Virus record (IMG/VR): IMGVR_UViG_3300032116_000457
Location: 1-41,907 of that record
From: a virus
Length of the DNA stretch: 41,907 nucleotides
Reading direction: 5' to 3' (one strand)
The position numbers were made by a program, and so were the translations under genes. Below, piece by piece: positions 1 through 7,694 of the stretch; the first letter of the stretch is position 1; each line of letters starts with the position of its first letter. The notes under the pieces were generated by a model. The model worked only from the letters and a program-made list of their open reading frames with translations, did not search any database and had not been told where the DNA came from.

Positions 1-11
1 AACTTCTTAAA

Positions 12-239
12 ATGGCGAAAGACCTTTTATTGGAAGATTATGTTTCCAGTAAAGAACGCCTAATCAATGAATGGCAAGTGAAGGTAGAGTCCGCTAAACT
101 AAACGGACAAGCAATACCAGATCATCCTGCCTTTCCAACTTATCCCTCAGAAAATGAAATCATAGCCAAGGCACAAGCCTTGAACGGGTTCGTTTCTAAT
201 ATCACAGCAGAAAAATCACAGAGCAAAAAATCTGCCTGA
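12..239 (+). CDS. Small conserved-looking phage protein, unknown function
   Basis: A 75-residue soluble protein with no signal peptide, membrane segment or cysteine. The first half is charged and probably helical (LLLEDYVSSKERLINEWQ), the middle is proline-rich (HPAFPTYPSENE), and a second helix and a Lys/Ser-rich tail follow. The ATG at 12 is the first possible start, just after a TAA at 8-10 that may end an upstream gene outside the window. The gene is followed by a UUCG hairpin. I do not recognise a family with confidence. Short proteins of this kind are common beside the replication cluster of marine T4-like phages, but nothing here shows a role. Confidence 0.6.
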   Translation: MAKDLLLEDYVSSKERLINEWQVKVESAKLNGQAIPDHPAFPTYPSENEIIAKAQALNGFVSNITAEKSQSKKSA

Positions 240-246
240 CGGGAAC

Positions 247-266
247 GAGAGTGCTTCGGCACTCTC
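247..266 (+). terminator. UUCG-tetraloop hairpin between two genes
   Basis: Perfect 8-bp inverted repeat GAGAGTGC / GCACTCTC closing a C(TTCG)G tetraloop. No T-run follows (next bases are CTAACTTA), so it is either a weak terminator or an mRNA-stabilising or processing hairpin just 5' of the hydrolase ribosome site (TAGGAG). Confidence 0.55.
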
Positions 267-285
267 CTAACTTATAGGAGAAATA

Positions 286-837
286 ATGCGTTACATCACA
301 CTATTACTTTGTAGTATATTTGCAGCATTTGTTGTTTATATTGGACATGCAGCAGCACAAATAAAAGTGCCGATTGAACCGAGAGTTCAACTACAAGATT
401 TATCACCCGATGCAAGGGCTGAAGTTGAGTGCCTTGCACAAAACATGTATTTTGAAGCAGGATTAGAACCAAGACTTGGCCAAATTGCCGTAGCATTTGT
501 TACACACAATCGAATGCAGTCTGGTGTGTTTCCAAATACCTATTGTGGTGTTGTAAAACAAAAAGTTGGCACTGTTTGCCAATTCTCATGGGTATGTGAG
601 AATCGTCCTAAGGATATGATGAGAAAAGGACTCTTGACACCAGAGAGCAATTCGTTGTATAATAGTGTAACTGAGTTAGCATTGGCGTTTTATCTTTATA
701 CTGAGAAGTTTAAAGACCCAACAAAAGGCGCTTTGTTCTTTCATGCAGACTACGTAAAACCGGGTTGGAATAATATGAGATATACTACACAAATAGGTAG
801 ACATTTATTCTACAATAAGGCAAAGAAAAATTCATGA
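286..837 (+). CDS. Secreted SleB/CwlJ-type cell-wall hydrolase (probable endolysin)
   Basis: A 183-residue protein. Residues 1-24 form a signal peptide or signal anchor (hydrophobic LLLCSIFAAFVVYIG, then HAAAQ), so it should act in the periplasm. The rest matches the SleB/CwlJ (Hydrolase_2) family: AQNMYFEAGLEP, with the presumed catalytic Glu at about residue 57, then AVAFVTHNRM, a fP..YCGVV segment, a CQFSW segment and a late HADYVKPGW/GRHLFY block. The family cleaves the glycan backbone of peptidoglycan. The ATG at 286 has TAGGAG upstream. As the only stand-alone exported wall hydrolase in the window it is the likely lysis enzyme, and the export signal suggests a host-secreted lysin. It ends four bases into an ATGA motif (834). 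A consensus sigma70 promoter lies inside this gene. Confidence 0.85.
   Translation: MRYITLLLCSIFAAFVVYIGHAAAQIKVPIEPRVQLQDLSPDARAEVECLAQNMYFEAGLEPRLGQIAVAFVTHNRMQSGVFPNTYCGVVKQKVGTVCQFSWVCENRPKDMMRKGLLTPESNSLYNSVTELALAFYLYTEKFKDPTKGALFFHADYVKPGWNNMRYTTQIGRHLFYNKAKKNS
634..663 (+). promoter_or_regulatory. Perfect-consensus sigma70 promoter inside the hydrolase gene
   Basis: TTGACA at 634-639 and TATAAT at 658-663, separated by 18 bases. Both hexamers match the bacterial consensus exactly. Transcription would start near 670 and run into the small membrane protein, gp33, gp59, the HAD gene and gp32, ending at the terminator at 3753. Placement inside a gene argues for caution, but no other promoter is evident upstream of this cluster in the window. 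Confidence 0.55.
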
Positions 838-866
838 GTATTTTATCAAGCAAAAAGGAGAAGATG

Positions 867-1085
867 ATGGAAAAAGGATTGAGTAGTATAACCACAGTTT
901 CAGTTACTTTGGTTTTACTTTCAATCGTTGCTGCGGCATGTATCTACGGTTTAAACGACCGTAAACTGATGGCAGCAAATATTGAAAACGCTATTGCAAA
1001 AGGTATTGACCCATTGACTGTACGGTGTTCATATGCCAAGAGTGATGATATTGTTTGTATTGCACACGCTGCTAATCGTAAATAA
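867..1085 (+). CDS. Small single-span membrane protein next to the lysin
   Basis: I chose the ATG at 867 because AAGGAG (855-860) sits six bases upstream. ATG 864 is adjacent, and an in-frame ATG at 834 overlaps the lysin stop but has a poorer ribosome site. The protein is about 72 residues: a short N-terminus, one transmembrane segment (TTVSVTLVLLSIVAAACIYG), then a roughly 45-residue polar tail with two cysteines (RCSYAKSDDIVCIAHA) that could pair. With the N-terminus inside, the tail would be periplasmic. Its position after the lysin makes a lysis accessory (holin or spanin-like) possible, but single-span proteins of this type also occur away from lysins in aquatic phages, so function is unassigned. 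Confidence 0.65.
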   Translation: MEKGLSSITTVSVTLVLLSIVAAACIYGLNDRKLMAANIENAIAKGIDPLTVRCSYAKSDDIVCIAHAANRK

Positions 1086-1099
1086 AGGGAGATTATATT

Positions 1100-1516
1100 A
1101 TGAGTTACAATAGTGATGAACATTCGTTTACATTCCGCTTTCATTCTGCTGAAGGTGAACGAGATTTAGAGATGAACTGTAACGCCTTGTATGTTGGTGA
1201 TATTCTTTCTTTTATGAGAGACTTTTTGCAGGGATGTGGTTATGAAATTGATGGTACGATTGAAGTTGTACCATTTGAAGAAGAAATTTTTGAAGATAAG
1301 TTTTCTATGGATCACTTGCCTAACAATGGATGGCCTTTTGGTTTAGGTCAGCCTGTGCAATCTTTGACTACTGCTGATATCCAACCATTAACAACTGCAC
1401 AGATTCAATCTTTGGTTGGAGAGCAAACTTTGTCTGCATCACCCGCAGGCATGGCAGCATCGTGGTCGGCAGAATTGCCAAGTAGCACAGGCAGCAAAAT
1501 TAGAGTTCAATTCTGA
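1100..1516 (+). CDS. Hypothetical acidic protein, unknown function
   Basis: A 138-residue protein. Residues 1-75 look folded: beta-rich HSFTFRFHSAEGERDLEMNC, then an amphipathic helix, ending in an acidic VVPFEEEIFEDKF segment. Residues 85-138 are low-complexity (repeated T-T-A-x-I-Q motifs, then Ala/Ser-rich). The start has AGGGAG upstream at 1086-1091. The stop overlaps the gp33 ATG (TGATG at 1514-1518), so the two are probably translationally coupled. I do not recognise the family. Confidence 0.65.
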   Translation: MSYNSDEHSFTFRFHSAEGERDLEMNCNALYVGDILSFMRDFLQGCGYEIDGTIEVVPFEEEIFEDKFSMDHLPNNGWPFGLGQPVQSLTTADIQPLTTAQIQSLVGEQTLSASPAGMAASWSAELPSSTGSKIRVQF

Positions 1517-1740
1517 TGCCAACAAAAGATGAAATGCTGAAGTTCTCTTTGCAGATAGAACGGCTGGTGGCCAATACAGATTACACATATCTTGAGGCCA
1601 TCACCGAACACTGTAAAGAAACTGGTTTGGAGTTAGAGGTTGCTGCTTCACTCATTACACCAAATCTTAAAGCAAAAATTCATGAACAAGCAGAACGTTT
1701 GAATATGTTGAAAGTGAAAGGCAATCGTTTACCGATATGA
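1516..1740 (+). CDS. 33: Late-promoter transcription coactivator, T4 gp33-like
   Basis: A 74-residue protein matching the core of T4 gp33: an IERLV...YTYLEAITEHCKETGLELEVAASLI block, then LKAKIHEQAERLNML, corresponds to the YLEATTAFLEENSI...IIEKIQSEAIDENLL core of T4 gp33. In T4, gp33 binds the RNA polymerase beta-flap and links sigma gp55 to the gp45 sliding clamp at late promoters. The order gp33-gp59-gp32 is also that of T4, which supports the call. It is shorter than T4 gp33 (about 112 aa): the N-terminal extension is missing, and the C-terminus (KVKGNRLPI) is basic rather than the acidic-hydrophobic clamp-binding tail of T4. The stop overlaps the gp59 start (ATGA). Confidence 0.8.
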   Translation: MPTKDEMLKFSLQIERLVANTDYTYLEAITEHCKETGLELEVAASLITPNLKAKIHEQAERLNMLKVKGNRLPI

Positions 1741-2348
1741 CAGGATATGAAGCATTCTGTATATACACTTCTCTTAAACTCCACTTTAATTCAGATTCTT
1801 ACGATTACTTTAAGTACAATGGTAAGGTAAGCACAAGCATTGGTGCATTTGAGAATCGTAAAGATAAGTGGCACTTTTATAAACTCAGTCGGAGATTCAC
1901 AAATGTTGACATATGCCGTGATTATATTGTTGCTAATTTGGTGCATAACCATGATGTCTGGATAGGCCATCTTCTGACCAATGATGCAGACATTGAGTAT
2001 CGTAAACGACAGAAGATTGTACAGTCATTGACCTACACATTCACAAACGAAATTGAATCATTAATAAGTCAGGAGAATCCAAATGACTCATTAATGGTAC
2101 AGGATGGTGAGTATCCAGAATTACTACAGAAACTTTTGCATGATGAAATTTCGCTGGAATCAATTTGTATACTGAATAAGATACTTAACTTCTTACCGTT
2201 ATGGGATAAGAAAATCAGTGACACGATTCATTATCCTAATGTCAGTCGAAAAATAAAGAAATACACACCGTTCATACCATTCGAACCAACAAAATACAAA
2301 CTAATACTCAAAAAGGAATACGATGCGAATACAGAAAATATATCTTGA
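1737..2348 (+). CDS. 59: Replicative helicase loader, T4 gp59-like
   Basis: A 203-residue protein, close to T4 gp59 (217 aa). The N-terminal half follows gp59: a hydrophobic first helix (EAFCIYTSLKLHFN), DYFKYNGKVS, then RKDKWHFYKLSRRF, matching KYNWCMRVS...RRDKYFFQKLSEKY in T4, and later IVANLVHNHDVWIG, matching FISNLVANQDAWIG. gp59 binds forked DNA and gp32-coated strands and loads helicase gp41. Its place between gp33 and gp32 is the T4 arrangement. It starts inside the gp33 stop (ATGA) and its end overlaps the HAD gene by 26 bases. Confidence 0.88.
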   Translation: MTGYEAFCIYTSLKLHFNSDSYDYFKYNGKVSTSIGAFENRKDKWHFYKLSRRFTNVDICRDYIVANLVHNHDVWIGHLLTNDADIEYRKRQKIVQSLTYTFTNEIESLISQENPNDSLMVQDGEYPELLQKLLHDEISLESICILNKILNFLPLWDKKISDTIHYPNVSRKIKKYTPFIPFEPTKYKLILKKEYDANTENIS

Positions 2349-2865
2349 TATGGATGGTGTATTGTCTGATTTCAATAAAAGATATAAAGAAGTCTTCAAA
2401 GAAAAAGCGGCAAGCAGCCGTGAACGTGGTGAGAAACATGATGATAAATGGAATCAGTTCGTAGACGGCAAAAACTTTGAAACACTGGATTGGTATCCGG
2501 GTGGTAAAGAACTATTGAAGTACATTATCTCACTTGATATACCTGTAGAGATACTTTCTTCTTCTGGGGGCCGTATGCATCATGAAGAGGTGAAGCGGCA
2601 GAAAAAGGTTTGGTTGAAACGTCATCACATCGACTTTACAGCCAATATCGTACCTGGTCGTCATTTAAAAGCAAACTATGCCAAATCTGATATTATACTT
2701 ATTGATGATACCCAAGATGTCATTGATGACTTTAATATGGCAGGCGGCATAGGCATTCTTCATAAAGAAACGGCTAAAACGATAAAAATTGTGCAATCTG
2801 TTCTTGACGACACATATATACAAGTATATAATGAAACACGTGGACAAGACGCACATACATTTTAA
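2323..2865 (+). CDS. HAD-superfamily phosphatase, 5'(3')-deoxyribonucleotidase-like
   Basis: A 180-residue protein with the HAD signature: motif I YLDMDGVLSDF near the N-terminus (nucleophile and acid-base Asp pair), motif II serine in the EILSSSGG segment, a basic KRQKKVWLKRH stretch in the motif III region, and motif IV ILIDDTQDVIDDF. The size and DMDGV form resemble small phage and bacterial 5'-nucleotidases that dephosphorylate nucleoside monophosphates. Substrate is inferred, not shown. The ATG at 2323 has AAAAAGGAATACG upstream and lies within the end of gp59. It sits between gp59 and gp32, which are adjacent in T4, so it is an insertion into a replication cluster and could serve nucleotide metabolism during replication. 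Confidence 0.78.
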   Translation: MRIQKIYLDMDGVLSDFNKRYKEVFKEKAASSRERGEKHDDKWNQFVDGKNFETLDWYPGGKELLKYIISLDIPVEILSSSGGRMHHEEVKRQKKVWLKRHHIDFTANIVPGRHLKANYAKSDIILIDDTQDVIDDFNMAGGIGILHKETAKTIKIVQSVLDDTYIQVYNETRGQDAHTF

Positions 2866-2889
2866 CAACTAACTTATACGAGGTAAATT

Positions 2890-3747
2890 ATGTCAGACTT
2901 TTCTAGTCTCAAACGCAATCGCAATTCGTTCGATAAACTCACCAAAGCGATTGAATCAATCAATACGCCCGCCGAAGGTTCCAAAGAAGATGATCGCTTC
3001 TGGCAACCCGAAGTAGACAAAGCAGGTAATGGTATGGCAATTATTCGTTTTTTGCCAGCACCAGCAGTAGATGGTGATGATGCACTTCCTTGGGTTCGTG
3101 TCTTCAATCATGGTTTTCAAGGTCCAGGTGGATGGTACATTGAAAATTCTTTGACTACTTTGAATCAGAAAGACCCAGTATCAGAATACAACTCTGTATT
3201 GTGGAACTCTGGTATTGAAGCAAACAAAGAAATCGCACGTAAGCAAAAACGTCGCCTTACATACATTTCAAATGTGCTTATCGTTTCTGATCCCAAGAAT
3301 CCGGAAAACGAAGGTCAAATCAAACTGTACAAGTTTGGTAAGAAAATCTTCGACAAACTGACAGAGGCAATGAATCCTCAGTTTGAAGATGAGAAGGCAA
3401 TTAATCCATTTGACTTCTGGGATGGTGCAAACTTCAAAATCAAGATTCGTCAAGTTGAAGGTTATCGCAACTACGACAAGTCTGAGTTTGAATCTTCTTC
3501 AGCATTGTTTGATGGTGATGATGCAAAACTTGAAGCACTATGGAAAAAAGAATACTCACTCAAAGAGTTTCTTGATCCTAAACACTTCAAGTCATATGAT
3601 GTGTTGAAGGCAAAACTTGATAAAGTTCTTGGTCTTGATGGTGCCGCACCTGTGTCTAAGACAAAGGCTGAAGACTTTACACCACGCTCTTCACCCGACA
3701 TTGAAGATGAAGAACTTGATTACTTCAAGTCTCTAGCAGAAGATTAA
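2890..3747 (+). CDS. 32: Single-stranded DNA-binding protein, T4 gp32-like
   Basis: A 285-residue protein (T4: 301). A basic N-terminal cooperativity segment (LKRNRNSFDKL, cf. the T4 LAST motif) precedes the OB-fold core: AGNGMAIIRFLPAP, VFNHGFQGPGGWYIENSLTT, then DPKNPENEGQIKLYKFGKKIFDKL, matching [23 protein letters not shown] in T4. It ends in an acidic tail (DIEDEELDYFKSLAED) like the part of T4 gp32 that recruits partner proteins. The protein coats ssDNA in replication, recombination and repair. It contains no cysteine, so the T4 zinc site (one His, three Cys) cannot form, although the histidine of NHGF remains. The start has ACGAGG upstream, and a strong terminator follows at once. Confidence 0.95.
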   Translation: MSDFSSLKRNRNSFDKLTKAIESINTPAEGSKEDDRFWQPEVDKAGNGMAIIRFLPAPAVDGDDALPWVRVFNHGFQGPGGWYIENSLTTLNQKDPVSEYNSVLWNSGIEANKEIARKQKRRLTYISNVLIVSDPKNPENEGQIKLYKFGKKIFDKLTEAMNPQFEDEKAINPFDFWDGANFKIKIRQVEGYRNYDKSEFESSSALFDGDDAKLEALWKKEYSLKEFLDPKHFKSYDVLKAKLDKVLGLDGAAPVSKTKAEDFTPRSSPDIEDEELDYFKSLAED

Positions 3748-3752
3748 ACTGC

Positions 3753-3779
3753 AACGCCACCTTCGGGTGGCGTTTTTTT
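3753..3779 (+). terminator. Rho-independent terminator after gp32
   Basis: Perfect 9-bp stem AACGCCACC / GGTGGCGTT with a TTCG loop, followed by a run of T. It ends the gp33-59-32 transcript. The convergent - strand gene stops at 3778-3780, so the hairpin also lies just past that gene's stop on the other strand. Confidence 0.92.
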
Positions 3780-5592
3780 ATGCTGGCACTGCAACGTTTG
3801 TTCGTTTCGTTTCTGCTACAACGTTGTTTGTTGTACGTGCGTTAATGTAAGTTGGATTCTGCGGTTTGGATTGTTCTCTTTGTTCTTTTGATAGTTCAGA
3901 TGAAGATTTTCCTATATCATAATCTGGCGCCTGTTTTCCTGTTGCCAAGTCAACGGGTTTTCCAGATTTGTTTGGAACAATGTCACCATCAGGTGTGGGT
4001 AGACTTTTCAAAGGAGTTACGTGCCAATCTTCTCTCTTAGAAGGATCTTTTCCCTGTTTTATTAGGAAAGAGGATGTGACTGGTCTTGTAAGCCCGAATT
4101 TTTCTAACCAACCTTTAGGGTTGTCAACGTCACCCGCTAACGTTCCAAACATTTGACCTTTTGCTTGAATATCAATAGCAGTACCACCTGTGTGTGGTGA
4201 TCCCGCACCAGATGTACCATCAGCACCTTTTAGTGGTGCAGCAGGTCGAGCAACGACACCTCCTTTTTTACCAGATGCAATCCATTTGTCGTAGAGTTCT
4301 TTTTGTTCTTGATTTGAACGATATGCTGAGTTGATAAGAAGTTTTTGTCCTGTTTCTTTTGTGTATGCTGTTGCCATTTGCACCAAAAGTTTTTCAAATT
4401 CAGGCTTCAATCCAGAATAATCAATAGGAGTAAATTTTGGTGAATTGTCTTTAACAACCGATTGCAAACTGACCGATGAAGATGGTTCTTTTGCTGGCTC
4501 GGGCAAAGGTGCCATTGTTCCATCTGACGGTGGAACTTTATTTACGTCAATTTTAGGTTCTTCTTTTTTCGGTGCAGGAGTTGGTGTTACGGGTCTTTCT
4601 TCAATCGGAGGTAATTTTTTTTCTTCTTTTCTGAATAAACGTTCCAGAAAAGGTTTCTTTTTTTCTTCTTCAAGTCTTCTTTGTGCCTCTTTTTCAGCTT
4701 CTTCTTTTTGTTTTTTCTTCTTCTCTTCTTCTAGTTTTTGTTTTTCTTTTGCTAGGTTATCTTTTTTTTCCGTTAAATCTTTATCTTCCCGATCAAGTTT
4801 TGAATACTCTTCTTCCAACTCTTTCGATTTTTTTACTAGAATTTCTCTTGTTGTTCGTCTTTCTTCCAGTTTGTCAACATCGACACCAAGAACATCTATG
4901 GCAAACACCCTTCCTAATTGTTGAAGTCTTGGAGATAACCATTCTACAGCCATTTCAATATATTTTCCAATACCCTTAATCATTTCTTTATAAAAAGAAC
5001 CTGCTTGCATAATATAATTACCAACTTGTTCTTCACTGATTAAACCGAAACTCAAAAAACTCAAATACTTTTTGAAGGAAGATTCAAATAAATTTAGCCA
5101 ATCAGTGTTTTCGTATAACGATTTTATCCCATCAGATATAAAACCTATTCCTTCTTTTACTTTCGAAATTAAGTCTTCAACATATGGAGTTATGATTTCA
5201 GTTACTTTGTATACGATATATCCAATTGAAAGTAGAGTTCCAATAAACAAGAGTTTAATTAATGTAACTAATTTGTCTAATATTCCGGCCAAAAAAGTTC
5301 TCTTTTTTTCTTTACCGTATTTTTTAACTTTAATATTGGCAACTTTTATTTCTTTTGATTCGGAAAGTGATTTGGTTAAATCAGATATTTGTCCACCAAC
5401 GGCAGGTTGAATGTTATGTAACTTTACAAATCTAGAGAAAGTATTGCTAAGTGATCTTAGTTGTTTTGCCATTGATGGAAACAACAAAGTTTCTTTGGCG
5501 ACAATACGCATCGCTGCTATACCTTTTGGTGTAGCAGTATCTTTTACTACTTTACTTTCTGGATTTGTTTTATTAAAAAGTTTATCAAACAT
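3778..5592 (-). CDS. Tape-measure/hub-like tail protein with C-terminal M15 peptidase domain
   Basis: A 604-residue protein, third of three - strand paralogues. Residues 30-58 carry the shared motif (IVAKETLLFPSMAKQLRSL...FVKL). About 108-133 is strongly hydrophobic (LVTLIKLLFIGTLLSIGYIV), and 175-205 holds the second shared motif (SFGLISEEQV). Residues 240-315 form a highly charged coiled coil, and 320-375 a Pro/Lys linker. Residues 395-530 are an M15 (VanY/DacA-like) zinc peptidase: SPHTGGTAIDI gives S-x-H-x-x-G-x-A-x-D with His467 and Asp474, and EDWH gives Glu521 and His524. M15 enzymes cut the peptide part of peptidoglycan. The C-terminus has a TTNN motif as in its neighbour. I infer a virion protein that opens the wall during DNA entry. 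The start overlaps the previous stop (TAATG). Confidence 0.75.
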   Translation of the reverse strand: MFDKLFNKTNPESKVVKDTATPKGIAAMRIVAKETLLFPSMAKQLRSLSNTFSRFVKLHNIQPAVGGQISDLTKSLSESKEIKVANIKVKKYGKEKKRTFLAGILDKLVTLIKLLFIGTLLSIGYIVYKVTEIITPYVEDLISKVKEGIGFISDGIKSLYENTDWLNLFESSFKKYLSFLSFGLISEEQVGNYIMQAGSFYKEMIKGIGKYIEMAVEWLSPRLQQLGRVFAIDVLGVDVDKLEERRTTREILVKKSKELEEEYSKLDREDKDLTEKKDNLAKEKQKLEEEKKKKQKEEAEKEAQRRLEEEKKKPFLERLFRKEEKKLPPIEERPVTPTPAPKKEEPKIDVNKVPPSDGTMAPLPEPAKEPSSSVSLQSVVKDNSPKFTPIDYSGLKPEFEKLLVQMATAYTKETGQKLLINSAYRSNQEQKELYDKWIASGKKGGVVARPAAPLKGADGTSGAGSPHTGGTAIDIQAKGQMFGTLAGDVDNPKGWLEKFGLTRPVTSSFLIKQGKDPSKREDWHVTPLKSLPTPDGDIVPNKSGKPVDLATGKQAPDYDIGKSSSELSKEQREQSKPQNPTYINARTTNNVVAETKRTNVAVPA

Positions 5593-7694
5593 TAGGTTGT
5601 TCTATTTGCCAATGCTTCTGTTGGGTCTGTTTTTTCTACTGACGCTACGTTTTGATTATTTGTTTTCTTGATGTTATTTGTTTTACTTGCGTCAGCTACA
5701 TTCACATCTTTAGGCTTCATTTGTTCTCTTTGATTTTGAGCTAATTGTTTCGATTCTTCACCAATATATTTTCCAGCAGATGCAACTTTTGTTGATGATA
5801 AAATTGATGCTAATGCTACCGAACCTTGTTTGTCGTTAGCAGCACCAGAACGAATTAAACTTACTGTTGCCGGCGCTCTGTCTCCAACTTGTTTGTACCA
5901 TTTACTTGCTTTAAATTCATCGGCAGCTTCTTTAAATTTACCTTCTTTAAGTAAACCAGCAGCAATTTTAAATTTTTTGTACCAATATCCGCCCATGTTA
6001 TAGGTTAAATCAATCAAACCTGCTTTACCTGCTTCGTTTGCTATATCCCAACCGGGTGCTTTTTTAGCAAGGTCTAAATGTTCTTTAAAATCTTTTTCAA
6101 ATAATTCACGAACTTCTTGATTTGAAAATTCTCTGTCCCATTCTTTAGGTAAAGTTTTTCCGTCACCAATCAAGTGTCCAACACCAACTGTCCACAGCCC
6201 ACGTGAATCTTTGTAGGGCTTATTTTTCCATCCTTCATTTGCGATTACCATTTGTTTAATGGCTTCATATTCGCCGCTTGTTGCTGATGGTTTAGAAGTT
6301 GTTGGTGTTATCGCTGGCGTTGGTTTTGTTGCTGCTTTAATCTCTTCTTTTTTTGTTGCTGGTTTAACTACAGGTTCGGTTTTAACTTTCTTTGAAATTT
6401 TTCTTTCATCATCACCAGCATCACCTATGCCTTCAAATTGTTCTGTTCGTTCTTTTTCCAGTGCAACTAATTTTTGTTCTTCTTTTGCCTTTTCTATTTT
6501 AGCTTCTTGCAAACGAGCCTTTTCTGGACCTTCGGTCATCTCAGTTATACTATATTCCAAAACCGAAATTTCAACTTTTAATTGTGCAATTCTTGTTTTT
6601 TTTCTTTCAATAGATTCACTCATCTGTTCAAAATACTTGCCGTATTTTTCAAACATTTCAGCATCATCTTTCAAACGTTTTTCATTTAACTCTTCAAAAG
6701 AGGATTTGTAATCTTCGGGTCTAGACTGTGTTGTAAATAAAGACTTTGCTTTACTAATGATGAATGTGGCAAAACTAGTAACCTTTTCTTCAACAAATTT
6801 GATGGCACTGTCAATAGTATTAAATACTTTCATTGCCATCGTGTCTATCCATTCGACAAAAGAGTCCTTAAAGTTTTTTATATTGTCTTGACCAAATATA
6901 CCAAACGTAAGAGAATCAATTACACTTACAATAAATTTGTCAATAAAATCTTCACCTTTTACAAATGCTTCCCATGTTTCTTTTATGGGTTCCCATAAAA
7001 TCAAACCAATTAAAACAGCACCGGCGACAATAGGCAAAAATGGACCTGACCAAACTGACGCCAGTATTGAAACAGATGCTCTTTGAATTAACTTAGTTAA
7101 ACCTTTTTGCATAAAACGTTTAATGGCATTTGTAAACATCTCAATTAGAGGTTTCATTATTTTTGATGTGTTCTTTTTAAACCACTCCAGAAACATCTTT
7201 TTAATGTTTAATTTACCTAATAAATTTTTCAAGCCAGACATTACTTTTCGTTTAAAACGAATTAACTTACGAATGGCTGTTAATTTTCTATAACGTTTTA
7301 ATACTGCTGCTGTTAGATTTCGTTCAAACTTTCTTGATACTTTATATCCAATAAACGCTGCAACTAAAGTTTTTGCCCAGCCTTTGTTGCCACTTGTGCC
7401 GTCTTTTGCACCTGGAGATATTTTTGAACCAACATATTTTTCACGTAGAACATTGAATTTTTTTGCACGTTCATCATCTTTGAGAAGATGCATATCAGGT
7501 GTGCCTTTAACCTTCACACCTTCCATTGCTAAGTAGCGTGAGAAATTTAACTTGACTAGTTTCAGCTCTTCTGCCATTTTACCTATGGCAAGATAATTAA
7601 TTGCTGTTTTTTTAAGCGCACCAACTACTGGTGATGGGGATGATTTGTTTAAGTCACCCTTGTCTATTGTAAGACCAAGAAGATCGGATAACAT
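5592..7694 (-). CDS. Tape-measure/hub-like tail protein with C-terminal GH24 (T4-type) lysozyme domain
   Basis: A 700-residue protein, second of the three paralogues. The shared N-terminal motif is at about 28-56 (KKTAINYLAIGKMAEELKLV...YLAM). A basic region spans 120-200, a hydrophobic segment 209-237 (PFLPIVAGAVLIGLILW), the second shared motif about 260-272 (SLTFGIFGQDNI), and a coiled coil 335-420. After a Pro/Thr linker, residues 474-625 are a GH24 lysozyme: NEGW...YKDSRGLWTVGVGH gives Glu487, Asp496 and Thr502 with exactly the 9- and 6-residue spacing of T4 lysozyme Glu11/Asp20/Thr26. The domain cuts the MurNAc-GlcNAc bond. The gp5 spike here has no lysozyme domain, so this is the best candidate for the tail lysozyme. 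Both ends form TAATG overlaps. Confidence 0.78.
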   Translation of the reverse strand: MLSDLLGLTIDKGDLNKSSPSPVVGALKKTAINYLAIGKMAEELKLVKLNFSRYLAMEGVKVKGTPDMHLLKDDERAKKFNVLREKYVGSKISPGAKDGTSGNKGWAKTLVAAFIGYKVSRKFERNLTAAVLKRYRKLTAIRKLIRFKRKVMSGLKNLLGKLNIKKMFLEWFKKNTSKIMKPLIEMFTNAIKRFMQKGLTKLIQRASVSILASVWSGPFLPIVAGAVLIGLILWEPIKETWEAFVKGEDFIDKFIVSVIDSLTFGIFGQDNIKNFKDSFVEWIDTMAMKVFNTIDSAIKFVEEKVTSFATFIISKAKSLFTTQSRPEDYKSSFEELNEKRLKDDAEMFEKYGKYFEQMSESIERKKTRIAQLKVEISVLEYSITEMTEGPEKARLQEAKIEKAKEEQKLVALEKERTEQFEGIGDAGDDERKISKKVKTEPVVKPATKKEEIKAATKPTPAITPTTSKPSATSGEYEAIKQMVIANEGWKNKPYKDSRGLWTVGVGHLIGDGKTLPKEWDREFSNQEVRELFEKDFKEHLDLAKKAPGWDIANEAGKAGLIDLTYNMGGYWYKKFKIAAGLLKEGKFKEAADEFKASKWYKQVGDRAPATVSLIRSGAANDKQGSVALASILSSTKVASAGKYIGEESKQLAQNQREQMKPKDVNVADASKTNNIKKTNNQNVASVEKTDPTEALANRTT

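Noticed and set aside
834-866. Upstream ATG at 834 as start of the small membrane protein
   Set aside because: It overlaps the lysin stop (ATGA) but has only a distant AAGG; the AAGGAG at 855-860 fits the ATG at 867 (or 864) better. Kept as an alternative in the gene entry.
4445-4979. Long open frames on the + strand antisense to the 604-aa protein
   Set aside because: They are Ser/Phe/Leu-rich shadows of the Lys/Glu coiled coil on the other strand, with no ribosome sites and in the wrong orientation for the operon.
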